64,000 nt of DNA from the NCBI RefSeq assembly GCF_015644585.1, contig NZ_JADOBI010000001.1:310001-374000 (forward strand), read 5' to 3'. Position 1 is the first letter of the stretch. Each line of letters starts with the position of its first letter. The position numbers and the translations under genes are program-made. The stretch is from Rahnella laticis. GTDB taxonomy: Bacteria > Pseudomonadota > Gammaproteobacteria > Enterobacterales > Enterobacteriaceae. The notes beneath the pieces are model-generated. The model searched no databases. It had not been told where the DNA came from and saw only the letters and a program-made list of their open reading frames with translations. Positions 58,178 to 64,000 of the stretch are shown piece after piece.

Positions 58178-58858
58178 TTATCTGATAGTTACGCCATACC
58201 AGAACACTGCACCGACAACTCTAATCTTATTACTGTCTTCACCGAGATAAATTTCGTCAGGATATTCGTCAGTATTGAACGAACGAAGGCGAATCCCACC
58301 ACCTGGCAACCGATACATCATCTTGACGCGTGCCATTCCTTCGTGATCGAGAGCGTATATCTTGCCGTCCTTGATTTCAGTGCTTCCTGTATTGATCGCG
58401 ACAGTAGCGCCGTCCGGCAATACCGGCTCCATGCTATTACCCCAAACTGACATGCAGGCCGCCTCTTCAGGCTTAACGCCTAGCTTCTTGAGGCTACGCA
58501 GCGAGAACTTCAACTTCTTCCCATCACAGTCCAGTTCAACCACTCGTCCGTCACCCGCAGCAAGTTGTGCCTCTTTAAAGAAAGGAAGATAGACATCATC
58601 GTCTTCATCTTCGCTGTCTTCTTCCCAGAGCGAAATCCCTTCAAGCTGCGTGGCATTTGATTCTTGCTGACCGGTCTTCAACCAATGTGCAGAACACTTA
58701 AGCGCCTGAGCTAGCTCAAAAATCTTACGAGGGTTTTTCGTCTCTCCGTTTTCGATACTAGCAATAGATTGCTGCTTAATTCCAACCTTATCGGCAAGTT
58801 CTGTTTGTGTGATGCCTAGTACATCGCGCCTTTCTTTAACCCGATCGGCAAGGCTCAT
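58178..58858 (-). CDS. cI: Phage repressor CI (LexA-like)
   Basis: A 226-residue repressor: N-terminal helix-turn-helix (LGITQTELADKVGIKQQSIA at about residues 17-36), acidic linker EEDSEDEDDD, and S24 peptidase domain with cleavage site Ala-Gly in QLAAGDGR, catalytic Ser in VWGNSMEPVLPDG and Lys in GMARVKMMYR. RecA-stimulated self-cleavage is expected. The start at 58858 follows GGAG; the frame runs on to 58987 through the operator and cro start. Confidence 0.94.
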   Translation of the reverse strand: MSLADRVKERRDVLGITQTELADKVGIKQQSIASIENGETKNPRKIFELAQALKCSAHWLKTGQQESNATQLEGISLWEEDSEDEDDDVYLPFFKEAQLAAGDGRVVELDCDGKKLKFSLRSLKKLGVKPEEAACMSVWGNSMEPVLPDGATVAINTGSTEIKDGKIYALDHEGMARVKMMYRLPGGGIRLRSFNTDEYPDEIYLGEDSNKIRVVGAVFWYGVTIR

Positions 58859-58906
58859 GACCTTCTCCTGATGAATAAATAAACCGACCAAATTCTCACA
58901 GCAAAT

Positions 58907-58947
58907 ACTGTATTTGACAAACAGGTCTTCCTGTAGAACAATACAGA
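58907..58947 (+). promoter_or_regulatory. Right operator and PR
   Basis: ACTGTATTTGACAAACAGG (58907-58925, CTGT-N9-ACAG) and CTGTAGAACAATACAG (58931-58946) are two inverted-repeat operators. They bracket a -35 TTGACA (58914-58919) with a weak -10 AACAAT 17 bases later. The first repeats the left-operator sequence in half-sites and spacing. Confidence 0.7.
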
Positions 58948-58967
58948 TAAAACTGTAGGAGAACGGA

Positions 58968-59192
58968 ATGGATACAAGTAAAACCATCTCCCAGCGTGCA
59001 AAACAGCGTCGCTCAGAACTTGGACTGACCCAAGCTGAAGTCGCAGAGCAAGCCGGGATTGCACAACAGTCGTATCAGCAGCTCGAAGCTGGAGAAACAA
59101 AGCGCCCGCGCAATCTCCTTGAAATCGCAAGTGCTTTGAAATGTACAGCTCAGTGGTTGATGTACGGAACTACCTCTAAAAAAGCAGCATAG
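58968..59192 (+). CDS. cro: Cro-type repressor
   Basis: A 74-residue helix-turn-helix protein (LGLTQAEVAEQAGIAQQSYQ at about residues 19-38), very close to the CI reading head (LGITQTELADKVGIKQQSIA). AGGAG lies six bases before the ATG. It is divergent from cI, as cro is in lambdoid phages. Confidence 0.9.
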   Translation: MDTSKTISQRAKQRRSELGLTQAEVAEQAGIAQQSYQQLEAGETKRPRNLLEIASALKCTAQWLMYGTTSKKAA

Positions 59193-59198
59193 AACAAC

Positions 59199-59238
59199 CG
59201 CTCTTTAAACAATTTGGCCGCTCTCTGAACTCAGGAGC
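59199..59238 (+). promoter_or_regulatory. nutR site (boxA and boxB)
   Basis: boxA CGCTCTTTAAACAATT (59199-59214) followed by boxB GCTCTCTGAACTCAGGAGC (59220-59238), a stem with one bulged T and loop GAACTC. It lies between cro and cII as in lambda. Confidence 0.82.
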
Positions 59239-59308
59239 AAAACCTAAGTGGCAACTCCACGGAGTAGTCACGCAAACACACAACTAACCAACAACGGAAG
59301 TATGTCGT

Positions 59309-59587
59309 ATGGAACACGCAACCCAAAGCAAGAAAGCGATGCAAATCGAAACGAAGTTACTGAATAAGTTAGCAATGATTGGGCAGAACAACTTCGCCAA
59401 AGCCATGAAGGTTCCCGAGTACACGGTGAGCCGCTGGAAGGCCGGTTTGTTTAAGCAGGTGAGCATGATGCTTGCTGTGCTGGAGTATGGAGTAGAGGAC
59501 GAGGATTTAGCGAGACTGGCAAAAACGGTAGCGCAGATGCTTACAAAAGAAAAAGCCCCAAGCTGCGTCAACAGCTTTGAGGCCTAA
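59309..59587 (+). CDS. cII: CII-type transcription activator
   Basis: A 92-residue CII-family protein (LLNKLAMIGQNNFAKAMKVP and SRWKAGLFKQVSMMLAVLEY) that sets lysogeny by activating the repressor promoter. It stands right of cro and left of the replication genes. Confidence 0.88.
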   Translation: MEHATQSKKAMQIETKLLNKLAMIGQNNFAKAMKVPEYTVSRWKAGLFKQVSMMLAVLEYGVEDEDLARLAKTVAQMLTKEKAPSCVNSFEA

Positions 59588-59619
59588 GCGAATTACTGGA
59601 TCAATTCACAGGAGTAATT

Positions 59620-60447
59620 ATGTCATCCCTTTCCCTTTTGTACAAATCGAAAGATAAAAACGGTACCGAGACGACGGTAAAGAAAACGTTTCTGGTTCCG
59701 CTGAGTGAGCTGTATGTCGAGCCGGGCTTTAACGTCCGGGATATCGACCAAGCGCACGTTGAAGAATTCCGTGATGCGTTTGTCGACGGTGAATACCTAC
59801 CTCCTCTGGCTGTTCAAGTGACACAGCAGGGCATCAAGATTATCGACGGCCATCACCGCTATTACGGCGCGAAGCTGGCTACTGAATCCGGGCATGAAAT
59901 CCCTCGCCTTGAGTGCAAAGACTTTGTAGGCAGTGAAGCCGATCGCATTGCCTTCATGGTCACCAGTTCTCAGGGTAAGCCACTGGCACCACTTGAACGC
60001 GCAGCTGCTTATCAACGCCTCAGCAACCAAGGATGGGAATCAGCGGAGATCGCCAAGAAGGTAAAGCGTTCTGTTGCTGATGTTGAGCATCACCTGGCAC
60101 TGCTGGAAGTAGGTGATGGCCTGATTGAAATGGTGAAGTCTGGCGAGGTTGCAGCGACCACCGCTGTCGCTCTCTCACGTGAGCATGGCGTGAATGCTTC
60201 ATCAGTCGCAGCCGGTCAGATGGTGAAGGCTAAAGCGGCTGGCAAAACGAAGCTCACGCGTTCTGATGCTATTCCGTTGTTCAGCGCGTTGAAGGCTCGC
60301 CGCTTGGTTGAGCTTCTTTGTGACTCAAAAATTACGAGTGTTATCGACGGTAAGTTTCTCTCGATTGCTGATGAAGCAAGCGAAGAAATAGAACGGATCA
60401 TTGCCGACTATCGCAGTGGAATTAAATCTGGCACGGAGGCCTCATGA
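59620..60447 (+). CDS. ParB-like N-terminal domain protein
   Basis: A 275-residue protein with a ParB/sulfiredoxin fold: PLSELYVEPGFNVRDI (box I), QGIKIIDGHHRYYGAKLAT (box II, GHHR in place of GERR), a KorB-like helix-turn-helix (NQGWESAEIAKKVKRSVADV) and a C-terminal dimer region. No ParA partner is near. It overlaps the O gene by four bases. Function unknown; see findings. Confidence 0.82.
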   Translation: MSSLSLLYKSKDKNGTETTVKKTFLVPLSELYVEPGFNVRDIDQAHVEEFRDAFVDGEYLPPLAVQVTQQGIKIIDGHHRYYGAKLATESGHEIPRLECKDFVGSEADRIAFMVTSSQGKPLAPLERAAAYQRLSNQGWESAEIAKKVKRSVADVEHHLALLEVGDGLIEMVKSGEVAATTAVALSREHGVNASSVAAGQMVKAKAAGKTKLTRSDAIPLFSALKARRLVELLCDSKITSVIDGKFLSIADEASEEIERIIADYRSGIKSGTEAS

Positions 60448-61370
60448 ATCTTGCATATGACGAAAACGTAATACCAATAAGGCCTCCACTGGAGGTCGTG
60501 GAGCAGCGTGTGGCCGATACAGACGATGGATTCACCCGTCTGGCAAACGAGCTGTACGAGGAGCTTATCGGCGCAAACCTGACGAGGAATCAGGCCAAGG
60601 TAGCTCATGCCGTTTGTCGGAAAACATATGGCTTCAACAAGAAGATGGATCGGATTGCTGATAGCCAGATAGCTCTGTTAACCAGATTGCCCCGGCAAAA
60701 AGTTAACAAGGCTAAAAATGAGTTATTAATCATGAAGGTTTTGCTCAGGGACGGGCAACTAATAGGGCCAAATAAAGCCTTATCAGAATGGCAAATTCCA
60801 GAGTGTCACTTAAACAATGTCAGTGTCACTACCGTAGTGACAAAAGATGTCACTAAAACGGTGACAGAGGTGTCACTACCTCAGGGACACACAAAAGACA
60901 CTAATACAAAACACAAGAAAGACATTAAAAAACCTCCCTCAAAGAATTCTCGCGAATTCCGTGAGAAGGCAGTCGAATCATTTCTTGCTAAGCATCCTGA
61001 GGCGATCGGCGGAATTTACACACCATCAGGTGAGCAGTGGGGAACGGCGAATGACCTGATCGCCGCCAAGTGGATTTTCTCAGCTGTCCTGACTGTTAGT
61101 CCTACTGCCAAAGAGCCTAACTGGACGGCATGGGCAAACACAATCCGGCTGATGAGACTACAGGACAACCGTACTCACAAAGAAATCTGCTCACTCTTCA
61201 AGTGGGCGAACAAAAATACTTTCTGGTCTTCAAACGTTTTATCCCCTGCAAAGCTGCGTGAAAAGTGGGACACGCTGGCTGCCAAATCCATCCAGAAACA
61301 ATCAACGCCTGCCGGACGTGGAAGCATTGACTTCGACAATCAGGACTGGGCTGAAGGGCTTCAGATATGA
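60444..61370 (+). CDS. O: Phage replication initiator O
   Basis: A 308-residue O-type initiator: N-terminal winged helix (FTRLANELYEELIGANLTRN, KVAHAVCRKTYGFNKKMDRI), a low-complexity Thr/Lys linker in which the origin lies, and a C-terminal helical domain. The origin iterons are inside the gene at 60803-60878. Confidence 0.9.
   Translation: MNLAYDENVIPIRPPLEVVEQRVADTDDGFTRLANELYEELIGANLTRNQAKVAHAVCRKTYGFNKKMDRIADSQIALLTRLPRQKVNKAKNELLIMKVLLRDGQLIGPNKALSEWQIPECHLNNVSVTTVVTKDVTKTVTEVSLPQGHTKDTNTKHKKDIKKPPSKNSREFREKAVESFLAKHPEAIGGIYTPSGEQWGTANDLIAAKWIFSAVLTVSPTAKEPNWTAWANTIRLMRLQDNRTHKEICSLFKWANKNTFWSSNVLSPAKLREKWDTLAAKSIQKQSTPAGRGSIDFDNQDWAEGLQI
60803..60935 (+). other. Phage replication origin (iterons in O)
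   Basis: Six copies of TGTCAC or its complement GTGACA at about 60804, 60824, 60837, 60848, 60861 and 60871; from the second on the copies alternate orientation every 11-13 bases. An A-rich stretch (60888-60935) follows, as in lambda ori. The repeats encode the Val/Thr-rich linker of O. Confidence 0.78.
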
Positions 61371-62071
61371 AAAATATTATGACCGCAATTCAGCAGCGCG
61401 ACGGAGTAGCTCTGCAACGTATGGCAGGGAGTGTTGATCAAGCCAATCCAGCCGCAATATCTGAGCAGGCAATCAAGTTATTCAACGAGTTGTTCCGTCA
61501 GCTTACAGCGGCGTTCCCGGCTGCGATGGCAAATATCAAATCTCAGGAGGATTTGAACGAGCTTCGGCGTCAATGGGTACTGGCATTTTCGGAGAACGGA
61601 ATTAACAACGTTTTTCAGGTAAACGCTGGAATGGCTATCGCTCGCAAGCAGGAGTCACCTTATCTGCCTTCCCCTGGTCAATTCATCGCATGGTGCAAAC
61701 AGGGCGCTCTCAAGGCCGCTGGCCTGCCTGACGAAGATGAGCTTTACGTGATGACCATGACCTACTCCCGCCGCCGTGGTGGCTACGTCAGTGCAGAAGC
61801 CTATCCGTGGACGAGTTCAGCCGCTTACTGGATGGTGACCAACCTGTGTGATCACATGCGTCATGAGAACTGGTCAGAGGCTCAACTCCGAAAGGGTTGT
61901 GGTACTGAGCTGAAACTGATGGCTAAGCGTATCGAATCAGGGGAGAAGATTCCCGCGCCGGTCGCACGCATTCCACAGATGAGCGTCAAGAGCGCGATGA
62001 GCAAAGGCGATGGTTTGCGCAAATGCGCAGAACTCCGCGAGAAGCTCGGACTCAAGAAGGCTAACCCATGA
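61367..62071 (+). CDS. P: Phage replication protein P
   Basis: A 234-residue P-type helicase loader (ELFRQLTAAFPAAMANIKSQ, ESPYLPSPGQFIAWCKQGAL), which brings host DnaB to the O-origin complex. It overlaps O by an ATGA. Confidence 0.9.
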   Translation: MKNIMTAIQQRDGVALQRMAGSVDQANPAAISEQAIKLFNELFRQLTAAFPAAMANIKSQEDLNELRRQWVLAFSENGINNVFQVNAGMAIARKQESPYLPSPGQFIAWCKQGALKAAGLPDEDELYVMTMTYSRRRGGYVSAEAYPWTSSAAYWMVTNLCDHMRHENWSEAQLRKGCGTELKLMAKRIESGEKIPAPVARIPQMSVKSAMSKGDGLRKCAELREKLGLKKANP

Positions 62072-62241
62072 TTATCACACCAGACGACTACACCGTAATA
62101 GCCGGCTACGCAGCTGATGACTACGACTGGTTACAGGACATAAGCACACCAGCCAAGCGAGCCAACATGCTTGAATTCAGCGAGAAGGTTGCTGAGATAT
62201 TCGTGCAGATGTGTGCCGGGCAAGTGAAAGGGGAATTCTGA
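62068..62241 (+). CDS. 57-residue phage protein
   Basis: MIITPDDYTVIAGYAADDYD..., acidic, coupled to P and to the next gene by ATGA/TGATG overlaps. Not recognised. Confidence 0.6.
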   Translation: MIITPDDYTVIAGYAADDYDWLQDISTPAKRANMLEFSEKVAEIFVQMCAGQVKGEF

Positions 62242-62588
62242 TGAGCAACGAATTAGCAATGAAAGTTATTCAATGGCAAGCAGACGGTAGCGTGGGAATT
62301 AGTTCAGCGACAATGGCTTCTATAGCGCTTGGTTTGAAAAAGCCATTTTACGGCAGCTACTTCAGTCCGCCTAGTGACCCATCTGACTTAACTCGCTGCA
62401 TGAAGCTTGTGAAGGCCATTCCAGAGATACGCGATCACTTCCCAGTCATAGCAGAAATATGCCCTAATTTTGCGCCAATCCTCGCTCATTGGGACGAGCT
62501 AATTTCCATGGTCAAACGTGAATGGGCGGCAGGGGATAGCGCACCGGAAACCTATGCACGAATGAAGCAACTACTGGGAGAGGGGTAA
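62241..62588 (+). CDS. Phage protein, unknown
   Basis: A 115-residue protein, MSNELAMKVIQWQADGSVGI..., starting in the stop codon of the preceding gene (TGATG). The segment SSATMASIALGLKKPFYGSY is shared by some lambdoid ninX-neighbour proteins in outline. Function unknown. Confidence 0.62.
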   Translation: MSNELAMKVIQWQADGSVGISSATMASIALGLKKPFYGSYFSPPSDPSDLTRCMKLVKAIPEIRDHFPVIAEICPNFAPILAHWDELISMVKREWAAGDSAPETYARMKQLLGEG

Positions 62589-62902
62589 TGGACACTAAGG
62601 CAACATTTGACAGAGAAGCGTTTGAAAAGTCAGCAGCAGAGCTAACTGGCTATAAGCCTGAATTCATTCTTAGCCAGAGAGCCGGCGATGACTATGAGTT
62701 TGGATCTGGCTTGAATGCATATTGGCATTTCTGGAAAGAATCCCGCGCGGCAATCGAAATTGAGTTTCCTGAAGAGAAGCCATACAAGCACAACAGTTAC
62801 CCGGAGGCCAGGGCGCAAGACGATGGATTTAATGATGCACTGTCTGAATGCAGCGCAATCATCACCTCCCACGGAATCATAATTAAGGGGAAGACGGAAT
62901 GA
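62588..62902 (+). CDS. Phage protein, unknown
   Basis: A 104-residue acidic protein, MDTKATFDREAFEKSAAELT..., overlapping both neighbours. Not recognised. Confidence 0.6.
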   Translation: MDTKATFDREAFEKSAAELTGYKPEFILSQRAGDDYEFGSGLNAYWHFWKESRAAIEIEFPEEKPYKHNSYPEARAQDDGFNDALSECSAIITSHGIIIKGKTE

Positions 62903-63081
62903 AGACTCACATGAGGTCAATATTCACTGAAAACGGCATGCCGGGATACCTAAAAGAGAAGGATCACCGAGATGGTTACTTCGGAGCAGTTTGCGGGTAC
63001 ATGAGAAGAAATACCACAACTAATGCTGAAAAAGTTGATTGCATGGCATGCAAGAAGGCGATGAAGAAAGGTATGAAATGA
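62899..63081 (+). CDS. Small Cys-containing phage protein
   Basis: A 60-residue basic protein with a CMAC pair and a downstream lysine tail (KKAMKKGMK); overlaps the next start by an ATGA. Possible zinc ligand set with Cys near residue 32. Function unknown. Confidence 0.55.
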   Translation: MKTHMRSIFTENGMPGYLKEKDHRDGYFGAVCGYMRRNTTTNAEKVDCMACKKAMKKGMK

Positions 63082-63725
63082 ATAACGATTTAGAGAAGTT
63101 CAGCGAGGAAAGGCTGATGGAGATTCAGAAAAAACTTTCAGCAGGAGTGCTCATCGATACGACAGAGGCGTCTCTTGTTCGAGATGCAATAGAAATAGCC
63201 GTAGCAGCAAACGGAAGTAACTATGACATCACGGTGTATCAGTTGAGGGATTATCTTCATTACGATCCAGTTACTGGAATATTCACGCGCCGTTCCGATG
63301 GCTTGCAGATTGGAAGTAAAAACGACGAAGGTTATTTGTATATAACTTGCTTTGGTCATGTCAGGCCTGCACACAGAATGGCCTATTACTATATGACAGG
63401 CCGACTTCCAAAAACTGTTGATCATATCGACAGAGTAAAAACCAATAACGAATGGAAGAATTTACGCGAAGCAACTAATGCAGAAAACCAATGGAATAAG
63501 GCCATGAAGCGCAATAACACAAGTGGAGTAAAGGGCGTCTATTGGAGTAAGAAGGATAATCGATGGATTGCAGAAATACGCTTAAATGGTGCGCGTCATT
63601 ATGTGGGCTCATATCGTGACATGGAGGATGCAAAACTAGCGATAAGCGAGAAAAGGAAAGTGCTTCATGGAGCATTCTTCGTCGAAGATGGGCAAGTCGC
63701 CGCCCCTAAACCGGAGAGTGAATGA
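63078..63725 (+). CDS. HNH endonuclease with Ead-like N-terminus
   Basis: A 215-residue protein. Residues 1-45 ([20 protein letters not shown]) resemble the start of the Ead/Ea22-like protein of the leftward operon; the rest is an HNH/AP2-type endonuclease: [40 protein letters not shown] and [19 protein letters not shown]. The start at 63078 is coupled (ATGA); the frame is open to 63039. Confidence 0.8.
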   Translation: MNNDLEKFSEERLMEIQKKLSAGVLIDTTEASLVRDAIEIAVAANGSNYDITVYQLRDYLHYDPVTGIFTRRSDGLQIGSKNDEGYLYITCFGHVRPAHRMAYYYMTGRLPKTVDHIDRVKTNNEWKNLREATNAENQWNKAMKRNNTSGVKGVYWSKKDNRWIAEIRLNGARHYVGSYRDMEDAKLAISEKRKVLHGAFFVEDGQVAAPKPESE

Positions 63726-63886
63726 TGCAGAAAATGGAATCATGCTACCGGTGCGGAGAGCGGAAAGAAGCTGATAAGTTTCGACCCGGGCAACCATACT
63801 GGCATCGATGGTGCATTCGCTGTGAAGCAACTCCCATAGGCTCCATGCCTATCAGGGAAACCTCAGAACATCGGAGGCAAGAATGA
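63722..63886 (+). CDS. Small zinc-finger phage protein
   Basis: A 54-residue protein, [20 protein letters not shown]..., with a four-Cys finger (CYRC ... CIRC). Start 63722 or 63725 (two ATG, coupled with the preceding stop). It overlaps ninB by an ATGA. It resembles small zinc proteins before ninB in lambdoid phages. Confidence 0.65.
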   Translation: MMQKMESCYRCGERKEADKFRPGQPYWHRWCIRCEATPIGSMPIRETSEHRRQE

Positions 63887-64000
63887 CCAAACAAACCTAC
63901 CAATTACGCAACGAACAAATCCTCAGTAACGCAATAAACCACCTCCGCAACACTCCGCTTAATCCAGATAAACCTTACTTCGTCACAATTCAGGAAGCCA
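63883..64000 (+). CDS. ninB: Recombination protein NinB (3' end missing)
   Basis: Thirty-nine residues are visible ([20 protein letters not shown] ... [12 protein letters not shown]), fitting the N-terminus of lambda NinB/Orf, which loads annealing proteins on SSB-covered DNA. The gene runs off the window. Confidence is limited by the short piece. Confidence 0.72.
   Translation, partial: MTKQTYQLRNEQILSNAINHLRNTPLNPDKPYFVTIQEA

Noticed and set aside
60836-60876. GTGAC...GTCAC palindromes as matS sites for MatP
   Set aside because: The halves are 6-7 bases apart, not 3 as in matS (GTGACRNYGTCAC); they belong to the phage iteron array.
46697-64000. CRISPR array, insertion sequence or toxin-antitoxin pair in the prophage
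   Set aside because: No regularly spaced repeats with unique spacers, no transposase motif, and no recognisable toxin-antitoxin pair were seen.

Overview
The window is a chromosomal segment of an enterobacterium, most likely Yersiniaceae (Rahnella, Ewingella, Rouxiella or Serratia type). The order uup-pqiABC-rmf-fabA-lonH-matP-ompA-sulA-sxy-yccS-yccF-helD-mgsA-yccT-yccU-hspQ-rlmI-acyP-tusE-yccA-tRNA-Ser is the conserved enterobacterial order seen at 21-22 min in E. coli. The iron-binding protein that follows is nearly SfuA of Serratia. The genus is inferred from protein resemblance only.

Positions 1-22440 hold the conserved core: a truncated uup; the pqiABC lipid-transport operon; fabA with an adjoining FadR-like and perfect FabR-type operator; matP; ompA; sulA under a clear LexA box; the competence regulator sxy; helicase IV; hspQ with a heat-shock (sigma-32 type) promoter; and two tandem tRNA-Ser(UGA) genes.

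Positions 22526-38210 are an accessory metabolic region: a SfuABC-type ferric iron importer, an AraC-type regulator divergent from an NAD(P)-dependent epimerase, a second FbpABC-like importer of uncertain substrate, an acetyltransferase, a chemoreceptor, a Tat-type cupin protein, osmE and the antiporter nhaP2. Positions 38228-44587 carry a putrescine-utilisation cluster (puuB, puuR, puuD, puuA, puuP) without puuC or puuE. Between puuP and sbcB lies a 680-bp imperfect palindrome that fills the whole gap between the two convergent stop codons.

From about 46.7 kb to the right edge is the left part of a lambdoid prophage with the integrase next to sbcB. The leftward operon reads N antiterminator, many small unknown genes, a coiled-coil protein, RecT, a lambda-type exonuclease, HNH endonuclease, an FtsK-gamma-like protein, an Ea22-like protein, a ClpX-type zinc-finger protein, AlpA-like excisionase and P4-type integrase. 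The immunity region has cI (LexA-like, self-cleaving), cro, matching operators and matching nutL/nutR sites. The rightward operon reads cII, a ParB-like protein, O (with an iteron origin inside), P, small genes, a second HNH endonuclease and ninB, which runs off the window. The right prophage end is not in the window. No CRISPR array, insertion sequence or rRNA was seen.
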